From positions 62,001 to 126,000 of the forward strand of contig CAJNDS010002243.1 of the NCBI GenBank assembly GCA_905221605.1: a stretch of 64,000 nucleotides of DNA. The letters run 5' to 3'. Made by a program: the position numbers and the translations under genes. Below the pieces are notes generated by a model, which ran no database searches, was not told the origin of the DNA, and saw only the letters and a program-made list of their open reading frames with translations. Source of the DNA: Symbiodinium natans. Taxonomy: Eukaryota > Sar > Dinophyceae > Suessiales > Symbiodiniaceae. Positions 24,301-35,700 of this stretch are shown one piece after another (the stretch's first letter is position 1; each line of letters begins with the position of its first letter).

Positions 24301-27300
24301 AACCCTCCAAAACCTTCAAAACCTTCCGAACCTTCGGAACAGTCAGAGCCCTTAGAACCCTCAAAACCCTCCAAAACCTTCAAAACCCTCAGAACCTTCG
24401 GAACACTCCTAGCCCTCAAAACCCTCAAAACCCCGAACTGTAGGGCTGCACCCATCTTGCTTGTGAGTGTTTGCACGTGTGCAAGGCACCACGCCGATCT
24501 GAAGCCAGTCTGGCCCCCGGCCCACGCAGCCCAAACCCCAAACCCCAAACCCCAAAACCCAAACCCCAAACCCCAAACCCCAAACCCCAAACCCCAAACC
24601 CCAAACCCCAAACCCCAAACCCCAAACCCCAAACCCCAAACCCCAAACCCCAAACCCTAAACCCTAAACCCTAGACAAAAAAAAAGCCTGGTAGGGGCTT
24701 CTACTTGTAGGGGGGTTTAGGGGATTTGGGGTTGGCGACATGAAGGATCGTTACAGCTTAGGGTCCACACGCCCCCCCCCCCGCCCGCCCAAGGGTTTAT
24801 AGGGTTTGTAGGGTTTATAGGGTTTAGTTTATAGGGTTTATAGGGTTTAGGGTTTATATGGTTTATAGGGTTGATAGGGTTTATAGAGTTTATAGGATTT
24901 CTAGGGTTAAGGTAGTTTCATGGGCCCTTTAAAGGGTTCTGATGTATAGGGTATTTCAGGGGTATATTAAGGCCCCATACTTTGGGGTCAGCCCTCCACC
25001 ACCTGTGGTACAGCACCCTGACACCCAAGAAGAAAGTCCGAAACCCAAGAAAAGGTGTCCGTATGTTCATATGTATATTTTTTATATACATGCACAAATC
25101 TCTCTCCTTCTCCCTCTCTCTCTCTCTCTCCTTCTCTCTCTCCTTCTCTCTCTCCTTCTCTCTCTCCTTCTCTCTCTCCTTCTCTCTCTCCTTGTCTCTC
25201 TCCTTGTCTCTCTCCTTCTCTCTCTCCTTCTCTCTCTCCTTCTCTCTCTCCTTCTTTCTCTCTCTCTGTCCTTCTCTCTCTCTCTCTCTCCCTCTCTCCC
25301 TCTCTCTCTCTCTCTCTCGCTGTCTCTCCCTCGCTCGCTGTCTATTTGGTTTAGAAGTAGACAGTCCCCACCCTCCACCCCAGGTCATCCAGCTCTCCCA
25401 GAAGATGGAGATGGCGAAGTTCAAGTCCTTCTGGAAGGAGTCCGAATCCGTAGAGGCTTGGAGCTGTAGCTTTAGGGTTTATGGGGTTTATAGGGTTTAC
25501 AGGGTTTAAAGGGTTTATGGGGTTTATAGGGTTTGTAGATTTATTGGGCTTATAGGGTTTGGAGGGTTTATAGAGGTTAGGGTTTCTAGAGGTTAGGGTT
25601 TCACCCTCCCCGACACGCCCCCCCCGCCCCCCAGGGAACTCTTCATGAGGGTGGCTTCCGTACTGAAGGTATATTGTGCCCTCGTTTGGTGGGTTTCCCC
25701 CCTTTTTGTCTCCCTCAAGTAGAACGCTTGTGCTCGAGACCTTTCAGATCCATAACTTCAAGCGAAACCCTAAACCCTAAACCCTAAACCCCTAAACGCT
25801 AAAACCCTAAACCCTGACCCTCCATGGGTCCCTTGGACCTAAGCCCAAGGATCAAACCTCCGCATCGAAAACCCAGATCCTGAGCCCTAGCTCCCTTTTC
25901 ATTGCGTCCGAGTTTGCTCAGGTGGTCGGAGGTTTAGGGTTTAGGGTGCGGAGGGGGGGGGGGGGGGGGTGGAGAGAGTCCAGAATGGTAGGGTTTAGGG
26001 TTCAGGGTTGAGGGCTTGTAAGTGTTTTGGGCTTTCGGAGCGTGTAGGGCTTAGGCTTCATGACCCCAACATCCCAGATCCCGAAATCGAAATTCTCAGC
26101 CGCACGGGCGGTTCGAAGTTTACGCTCTAGGCTTGAGGGCTTTATGGGGTTGAGGGGTGGACAGCTGACGGACCAAGCTGCTAAGCCTGAGCCCTCACTC
26201 CAGACCTATGTCTCAACAACACAAGCCTACTCTGCCACAGGTGGACCGCAGTGATCAAACGCTAGCTGGGTGTTTGGGTGTGCATTTGGACCAATGCCTC
26301 GAAAATCTTACTCCCACAAGCTGCAGCTTGCCACCCACCGCACATTAAAGGCTCGAGCCGAAATCCCGCCATCCAAGACGCCTGTTCAATCCGACGCCTT
26401 CTCTGACAGCTCCAAACTCTCATTCCTGGTTCGTAAACCCTTCATCAATGCAGAGGGGTGTCCAGATATAAGCTCTGGGCCCTTGTTTCGTTTTGATGAC
26501 CAGAATAGACCCACAGCTTAGATCAACCACCCAAAGCCCTGAAGAACTAAACTACAGCATGAAACTCGAAACCATCCTAAACCCTAAACCCTAAGGCTTC
26601 TGTCTGTACTGCTGGCAAGGCGCTGACTCGCGCGAAGGGATGGCAGGAGAAGGCCGACAGAGAAGCAACGATTGAAGAAACTACGGTAGGGTTTAGGGTT
26701 CAGGGTTTAGGGTTCAGGTTTCAGGGTTTAGGTTTTAGGGTTTAGGGTTCACAGTTTAGGTTTAGAGTTCACAGCTTAGGGCTTCGAAAACCCGAACCCA
26801 AAATCCTAAATCCACCTCCTCATATGGGGTTTACAAAAAAAGGGGACCCCAATGTAGACCCCCAAATAGGATCAGAAGGACCACAAGAAGGTACCCCTAA
26901 TATCGTAAACCCTCATGTTATGAAGCGGCCTCCACACATCCGCACAAGAGTCACAGTGAATGCGGGCGTTTGCCTCCTTACCTCCTTACGCCCCCCCCAA
27001 ATCCCCCACCCCCCCTTCCCCGTCTGCTCCCCCTCCATGCAAATCTCGTCATGCTTGTAAGTCTCCCTAAATCCGAAACCCTAAACCCTATGCGTCCCAG
27101 TAGGGGCCCATAATAGGATTTCGGGTTTAGGGTTTAGGGCGTACTTGGCAGGGTTGCAGCTACGTGTGCTTCGTCGGTGTTTATGTGCATCTGAATCTCG
27201 TGCTGCCCTGAAACTCTTCACCTGCGGTCACCTCGGTGGGGTGTGCCAGGAAACCCAGTCCCTGAACTCCTAAACCCCTACAAGCCCTAGTGAAGCCAAG

Positions 27301-29675
27301 CTCCAAAACGCCTAAACCTACTCCCCTAAGCTCCTAAACCCGATACCCCTGAAAAGCCTAGGCCCCTGATCCCTAAGGGGTTCTGGGGGAATTGGGGGTT
27401 TTGAGGTGTTCCTTTGGTGGTTGTTGTTAGCTCTTGTTCGTTCATGTTGGGGCACTCAAGGGGTTTTCGGGCTCTCTGTTTCGTTTGAGTCGTTGAGGGT
27501 ACTTAGGGTCCTTGTGTTAGGGTCCTTGTGTTAGGGTCCTGGTTCTAAGGGAGACGCCTGATATAAGTTAGGCCACCTTACGGCCGGTGGAGCTCTCGAT
27601 GCAGGAGGTCGAGTTTCATCACCCTTAAACCCTAAACCCCAAACCCTAAACCCCAAACCCTAAACCCTAAACCCTAAACCCCAAACCCTAAACCCTAAAC
27701 CCTGAGTCTCCCGAAGCCTGGCAACGCCTAAGCCGCGAGCAGGTCCGCGACTTCATCTCCGGCGTCGTCTCCAACATGTATCGGTCCATCCGGTCTGGGA
27801 CCTGAAGCCTTCTCATCATTTTTCCCTTTTTGGGTTGAGGAATCAGTGTTTAAGGGTTTAGGGTTTAGGGACAGTTTTCCCTTTTGGGGGTATGGGGTCC
27901 TTGAGGGCTTAGGATTTAGGGTTCTAGGCCAAGATGGTCATTTAGAGGTTTGAGGTCTGCGGTTCCGGCGACATCATTATGACGAGCTTAAGGCTTCGGG
28001 CCATCCGAAGGAAACCATACTTTGATGCATCCACTTCTTGGGTGGCGCACATTTCCCTAAATACTAGGGGCCGCCTTGCAATAGAAACCCCACAGTGGGC
28101 CATCATGTAGAGTCACCAGATTGATGGCTCTGGATTATGGAGGGTGGTGGTGCAGGGGTTTAGGGTTTAGGGTTTAGGGTTTAGGGTTTAGGGTTTAGGG
28201 TTTAGGGTTTAGGGTTTAGGGTTTAGGGTTTAGGGCGTAGGGCTTAGGGCTTAGGGCTTAAGGCTTAGGGTTTAGGGCAGGGCCGGTCTTAGGTGGCGAG
28301 CCCCAAAACCCTCATCTCCAAAACTGGGAACCCGAACCCCGTTAAGCCATAACGTGTTTTAGGGGGCCCGTCAACCTAAGCCACCTCCTGCTATAGCTTT
28401 AAACCCTACACCCCAAACCCTAACGAATTCACCCTAAACCCTAAACCCTTAAACAACTAGTTACCGGATATTAAGGCTGGGATGCCCAGTAGTACCCTTA
28501 TTCATTGGGGGGTTTAGGTTCCCTTATAAACCCCTTTAAGCAAAAAAGGGCACCCTTTTTAAGCCTTGGTTGCCGGGCATAGAAGGGGGCGTTTCGGGTC
28601 TCTTGTGACGAGGTCTGAGCAGCTCCTTGAGCTTCTCAATCTGCCGGAGAAGGTGGAGCCCTTAAGCAGCCCCTAAGCCCATGTAAGCCCTAAACCCAAA
28701 AGCCCTCAGGGTTTGGGGTTTAGGGTTTAGGGTTTAGTGTTTTGGGCTTAGGCACTTTAGTGCCTTTAGGGCTGAGGCGTCTTCAACCCTTCAGCTAAAG
28801 CACGATGTTCAGTTGCTCTGCTTGTTGTTGGTGTGTTTTGTGTTGAAGGCTTTGAGAGTGTTTTGGGGTTTGCAAGTTCCCCCAAGCCCCTTAGAAAGTA
28901 GTCGATTGCCGCAGCTTGCGTGCGGCTCGCTGCCTACGAGAACAGGTTTCGTAGGTTCCCCTGCTTACTTCCTTGTTCCTTGTTTGCGGCTTGGGATTGC
29001 AGGATTCAGAGCCCCGTCGCCCTAACCCCTAACCCCTAACCCCTAACCCCTAAACCCTAAACCCTAAACCCTAAACAGCCAGTGATGGCGCTTGAGGTGG
29101 TGGGGTGCCGCATCCGGCACCCCAGCGAGTTAACTCCTACCATACGAAACGGGTTCAGGGTTTAGGGTTTAGGGTTCAGGGTTATAGACTAGTTATAGGG
29201 TTTGGGGCTGTACATGCTCTTTGGTCTGAAGCTAGGATGCCCGGTAGTGGGGGCTTTAGCCGGTTCCCTTACACACTCCTTTCAGCAAAAAAGGACCCTA
29301 AACCCTAGAACCTAAACCCGAAACCCTTAACCCCTAACCCTTAACCCTAAACCCTAACCCCTAAACCCTAAACCCTGAACACCAAAACCCTAAACCCTAA
29401 ATCCTAAGCCCTTTCTTAATCCTGTGATGCTGGGTAACCTCGGAAGGGGTGCGAGTTGAGGGCCAGGGCCAAGACAAAGTTCAGGTTTTACTCTTGAGGG
29501 TTTTGAAGAGGTTTGCTAGGGTTTAGGGTTTTGGGGTTCAGGGCTTAGAGTTTAGGGTTTTGGGTTTAGGGTTGGGGTTTACTTCGAACCCGACACCCTA
29601 AACTCTAAACTTGAACATAAAGCCCTACACTCTTTGCTCTAGGTATATATATATACAGACATACATATATACTTT

Positions 29676-29706
<31 letters not shown>

Positions 29707-32700
29707 GGGGGGCGGGCTGTGGTTGGACTTTTCATTCAACCCGACACTCTAAACCCTAAACTTGAACCCTAAGCCCGAAGACCCTTTGGTTTGGAGGGCC
29801 CTAAACTTGAACCCTGAGCCCTGCGCCCTTTCGTTTGTTGGGTTTGGGGGTTTGAGGGTGAACTATATGGGCCGCTGAGGAGCTAGACGCCCGAATCAAG
29901 AAGATGGAGTGGTCGAGATCAAAGGAGGACGCCCTGGGAGCCAAACCCCAACCCCCAGAAGGTAAGGTTCAGTGTTTAGGGTGTAAGGTTTAGGGTTAGG
30001 GTATAGGGTTTGGGGATGTTTAGGGTTTATAAGGGTTGAGGGTCAAGGGTTTGGGGTTCAGTGTTAAGGGTTTAGGCTTCGTTCAGGGCTTCAGAGTAGA
30101 GTCCCTAAACCTAAGCTGTACTCCTTAGGGTTTGAGGTTAAAATGTACTGTTAGAATACGGCCTCGTCTATGCAGGATACTCCATAGAAAGCAGAACTCA
30201 GAAAACCTTAAACCCGAAACGAAGACAAATACTTCGTGAAACAAACAGTGTGTCAGTTTTGGACTTGAGGTCTTCGTGCTCAAAACTGTACAAATTATAG
30301 TGACGTCAGCGACGTCATTTTGAAATTTGCGCCAAATTAGTGACGTCAGAAATCCGAAATTAAGCCAAATTAAGGACCTGGTTTGGCACCAACAAGCTGT
30401 AGAACCTGAGGCCCCTCCTGGTTGGTTTTGGGGCTTGGAATTGGCTTCAAAAACCCTATCTGGCCCAGATAGGGTTTTTGGGAGCAAAACAACCCTATCT
30501 GGCCCAGATAGGGTTTTTTTGAGCAAAAAAAACCCTATCTGGCCCAGATAGGGTTTTTTGAGCAAAAACTGGCCCGTCCCCTTCCCTGCCCCCCCTCTCC
30601 CCTTCCCCGCACCCCCCCACCCCTCCTGGTTGGGTTTGGGGCTTGGAATTGGCTTCAAAAACCCTATCTGGCCCAGATAAGGTTTTTCGGAGCAAAAAAC
30701 CCTATCTGGCCCGGATTGGGTTCTTTTGAGCAAAAACTGGCCCGTCCCCTTCCCTGCCCCCCCCCCCTCTCCCCTCCCCCGCACCACCCCGTCTGGTTGG
30801 GTTTGGGGCTTGGAATTGGCTTCAAAAACCCTATCTGGCCCAGATAGGGTTTTTGGGAGCAAAAAAACCCTAGATAGGTTTTTTCGAGCAAAAAAACCCT
30901 ATCTGGCCCAGATAGGGTTTTTTTGAGCAAAAACTGGCCCTCCTGGTTGGGTTTGGGGCTTGGAATTGGCATCAAAAACCCTATCTGGCCCAGATAGGGT
31001 TTTTGGGAGCAAAAAAAACCGTAATTAAAAAACCTATCTGAGCAAAAACTGGCCCGTCCCCTTCCCTGCCCCCCCCTCTCCCCTCCCCCGCACCCCCCCA
31101 CCCCGTCTGGTTGGGTTTGGGGCTTGGAATTGGCTTCAAAAACCCTATCTGGCCCAGATAGGGTATTTTTGGGAGCAAAAAAACCTTATCTGGCCCAGAT
31201 AGGGTTTTTTTGAGCAAAAACTTGGCCGAGTCCCTTCCCCTGCCCCCCCTCTCGGTTTGGGGCTTGGAATTTGGTTTCGCTTTCTGGAGTTTGGGTTAGC
31301 CCAGGTCGCCCTGAAATATGGGGTTTGGCTTTGCGTCGGCCCTATTTGGCCAGATAGACTCAAAAAAACCCTATCTGGCCCAGATAGGGTTTTTTTTCAG
31401 GGTTTGGGGCAAGGCTTGGGGTACAGGGCTTAGGTTGTTCCCAAATCGGCTTGACATTGTGTTTTGGGCTGCAGACAGGCTCGTTGTAGTGTTGTTTCAG
31501 GGTGGCCCAGGTAGGCTCCTGTTAATAGGTTGTTGCAGGGTTTGAGTGAGTTTAGGGCAGGGCTGAGAGTTTTAGGTTTCGTCAGGCCCTTGAGTTTGGG
31601 TGGCTGGGCTATGTGTAAACCCTGGAGCTCAATTTCGGAAACGAAATTAAGCGCGACGTCCTTAATTTCAATTTTGAAATTAAGCGCGACGTCACTAATT
31701 TCGCGTTTCATATTTAGCGCGACGTCATTTGCTTAATTTGGGTTTTGAAATTAATATAATTTCGGCAGTCAAAAAGCCTTGCGCTACATGTTGAACAACT
31801 TGCAGGTTTTCCGGTTCTGGGTATGCTGAGCCGGTCCAGGTGTAGATTTTGGGTTTCGGGAAAGGAGGATGCAGACTTTCAGGGGGGAAAAGCAGTAAGC
31901 AGCGTGAGGTTGCGATTTTAATTGGGGTTTGCTCATCTGAGCCACTTTCGCCCTAAATCCTAAACCCTAAACCCTTTCAGAGCTTAGGTCCTCTAAGCCC
32001 TAGATCAGTTGCAGAGTGGTTCAGGGCTTAGGTTTAGGGTCGAGGGACCTGAATGGGAGCATCTAGTGTTGAGGGCTTCGGGCTACCCTGAAAACCTAAA
32101 CCCTAAACCCTAAACCCTAAAACCCGAGGACAAGAGCATTATCATCGTCAACACGGCCACCTTCGAAAGCGTCCGGGGCTCAGCCTCATTCCGCTGGGGG
32201 CCTCGGAGGTCTAGGGTTTAGGGTTTAGGGTTTAGGGTTTAGGGTTTAGGGTCTAGGGTTTAGGGTTTAGGGTTTAGGGTCTAGGGTCTAGGGTCTAGGG
32301 TTTAGGGAGGCGAAGGGGCTAACGGGGGTTTGAGGTTTAAGGTTTACAGGGCTTTTGGGTTTCCGGTTTACGGTCTGAAGGGGCTTGGGCGCTCGACTCG
32401 GAGGTTTAGGGGGTTCCCCTGAACCCTGAGCCCTAAACCCTAAACCCTAAACCCCAAACCCCAAACCCTAAACCCTAAACCCTCATGCAGCCACAGCTCT
32501 GAGGGGGAGCTAGTGGAGGACATCCTTCTTAGAGTTTGAAAGGCTTTATAGTGTTTAGGGGTTAGAGTTCAGGGTTTAGGGTTTAGGGTTGTTCAAGGTA
32601 TGGCGTTAGGTGACTGTCTGCAAAAGTCGTTTCGAATCCCGCCGACCGGGTGCCTTGTATATCTACGGAGGCTGCCCTCAGGTTTTTGAACCCCTCATAG

Positions 32701-35700
32701 TCTAAACGCGCATGCCCTTAAGACCCTAGACCCCCTCTCCTGGACCTTCAATCCTAACCCTAAACCCGAAACCCGCAAGTATCCCCAACAAGTAACGAAG
32801 TTCCAGTCCTTGTCAAACAAAAACATTATGGGTTCCTTCCTTGTTGAGTACTATAGGGGTGAGAAAAAGTACTAATAGCATTCCTTTATGGTCCCGAAAA
32901 TCATACTGTAATTGCCCCCCAACACCCTATTCGAATCATTGTTTATCAAGGCACCTATATTGCATTTGTTCGGTTTGGGGAGGTGGGGCTCTGATCCAGG
33001 TCCAGGTGTGTTCGTCGGGATGAAGTTTTCATACTTTTAGGGAAAAGGGCTCAGCGTTTAGGGTTTAGGGTGTAGTGATGTTCAGGTTTAGGGCGTTATT
33101 GGGTTGGATGAGATATGGTTGTTACCCCAACTAAGCCTTAGGCCTCGTATTCTCTATGATACCCTAGAGCTTACACCCAGATGCCTGGAACCAAAGAACC
33201 CCTGAAACATTTAGGCCCCCGAGAATCACTAAACCCCAAACCTTAAGCCCTGGAGCCTGGAGCCCAAAATCCTAGGACCCTTCGACCCTAGTTGGTAAAC
33301 CCTCTTTTCCTCCTGAGAACTCCTGAAGGTTTAGAGTTTACTTAGGGTCTAAAACTCCCTGTCTACCCCAAAAGCCATCTCCTGACGAAGGCCAGGATAG
33401 AGCCGAAGGGGCCAAACCACATGACGCTGGCCCGGTGCCTGGAGGTATGAGGGTTTTTTGGGTCTTGGGGTCTTGGGGTTTAGGGTTTAGGGCTGAGGGC
33501 TTTAGAGCTTTAGGGTTTAGAGCATCTGGGCTTCAGAGCTTCTGGGGTTTAGAGCTTCTGGGGTTCGGAGCCTACATTTTTGGCTTTAGGGTTTCGGGCT
33601 TTCGGCTGTTGGGCTTTGGGCTTTTAGGGTTTGAGGGTTTTGTTCTGTAGGTTCTACAAGTTTTACTTTCACCTTAGAGGGTTAGGTGAGGATACAAGGA
33701 GGCACCCCTAAACCCTAAACCCTAAAGCTTATTCCCCTATGTAACCCCTCTATAAACCTTCTCTAGTCGCTATATTCCTCAGTAGCCAGGTCCCTTAATG
33801 AGGGTTTGGGGCTTTGGGAGTTCGCGGTATCAGGGTTTGGGGCTTTTGGCCTTTTGAGTTTCAGAGTTTGGGTGTGGGGCGCAGGGTTTGGAGCTATGAT
33901 AGTGTTTCAGGCTCTGGGGCTGTAGGGTCAGGGTTTAGGGATTCGACTGCAGGGTTCGGGTTTAGGGTAGACGAGGCTACACTGACGGGAAACAAGCGAG
34001 ATAGAGTAACCTGAAAGCCTTCAGCAAGAAGGGGACATACAACTATTGGGCAAATCCCTCTATTAAAAATACAGGGATGCCCTGTAAAGGGCCTCATAAC
34101 TCTAGGTCCTGGACAGAACCTAAACCCTATCAAGCAAACGAAGCTCAAGCTTGTAGAGCCTGCGCCCTGCCGCCCCGTTGTTCTCCAAAAGCGATGTAGG
34201 GTTTAGGGTTCAGGGTTTAGGGAACTTCCTTGGAGGGCAACCCAGGTTGTATGCGCAGTTCTGGGTTGAGGGCACAGGAATCCTGGGGCATCAGCTGTCC
34301 GAGTGAGGAAGTTGCAATGCTCCATTTGTTGTGACAATGTAGACCGCTCCCCAAAGCTACAGAGGCCAAAGGGAACCCCTTAAACCAACCAACCCCAACC
34401 CTTTAACCTACCCAGGACAGGCACAACAACTTCTGCCGACTTTTGTACCTGGTGCCCAGAAGCTGCTAGTTCTTGCGAGTACCCTTGATCTAGAACCCAA
34501 TCCCTGCCCCCTTCCCCACCCCCCCCCCCCCCCCCCCCCCCCCACTGCCCCCACTCCAAGCATGAGCCTTAACTCTCAACCTCGAGCCTAAAATCCCAAC
34601 ACTAGGGTTCACGGGTTGAGGGGTTTAGGGTGTTGGGGGCTTAGGGGTTTAGGGGTTTAAAGGTTTAGGGGTTTGGGGGTTTAGACGTTTAGGGGTTAAG
34701 GGTTTAGGGTTTAACTTTTTTGGGAACCCTCAGGACAAGTACAAGGACCTCTTCTTTGCGGCCTCCTCGGCGGCCTAAGACCTCGCCCTGACACAGGCGC
34801 CAGGTTTTTCAGGCAGTTTAGGGGGGTGCACCGCTTTCGTCCCTAAAACCTAAACCCTAAACCCTCAACCAAACCCTAAACTTTAAGCCCTAAACCCTAA
34901 CCCCTAAACCTCTCGTTGTCTTGGGAAAGGGCTCGATCCTCGAGCTGATCTAGGAGTTGTCGACTTTCTCGACCATGGCGATGAACGATGGCACCGGCCA
35001 AAAAAGGTCGAGCCCGCCGACTTGCACGAGTACGCCGGGCTCGATTCTCACTCGTATGGGATGGTCATGGTTCGCTTGCTTGGAGGTTCAGGGTACTTAT
35101 AACCCCAATTCTACCTGCATTTATAAGACCCCTAAGCCCCCTAAGTAGGCTATAAGTGGACTTATTTATGGGGTTATAAGTACCCATGAGCCTCCAAGTG
35201 CTGTCTGAGTTGTACCCGGAGGGCACCGCCGACATGGGCAAGAAAATGATAGAAGAGGATATGTCCCTTCTTGCATACGTCGGCCTTGCATCTGCGGACC
35301 ACCTCGGGTTTAGGCTTTTGAGGTTTTTGGGGTGCTGCAGGGTTAGGGGTGCAGGCCTACACCCTACCTACACCCCAAAAGTACAGGAGCCCGAGCCAGA
35401 CAAAAGGCAGCGGCTTGGGATTTTAAGGTTTTCGCTGGATTGGTAAACCGTTAACACAAATTTGTTGATAGTTTCTGACGTTAGGGGTACTTTGTTGGAG
35501 TCCTGACTGTAGAAAAACCCTACGGGCCCCCGATGATCATATGTATGAATATTGATCGCAGCTTAATATGTTCCATTCTGGATCAGGGCCCCTGCCTAAA
35601 CCAAGCCTGCACATCCCTAAACTTAAGCCTTGAACCCTAAACTGATTAAACCCCCTAAACCCCCTATATCCCTAGACCCTAAACCCCCTAAGCTCCCGCC

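Noticed and set aside
24237-24660. Long frames coding GVWGLGF or NPKPQTP repeats
   Set aside because: They are translations of the CCCCAAA variant array and of a CCTCCAAAACC-type repeat; there is no independent protein character.
24918-25509. Overlapping 100-175-codon Ser/Leu-rich and Arg/Glu-rich frames
   Set aside because: Products of the CT microsatellite on both strands. Only the segment 25,384-25,439 inside them is a supported exon, in its own frame.
30125-31363. 245-codon and other minus-strand frames with repeated LSGPDRVF
   Set aside because: Direct translations of the tandem palindrome units; copies shift frame between units and have no unique sequence.
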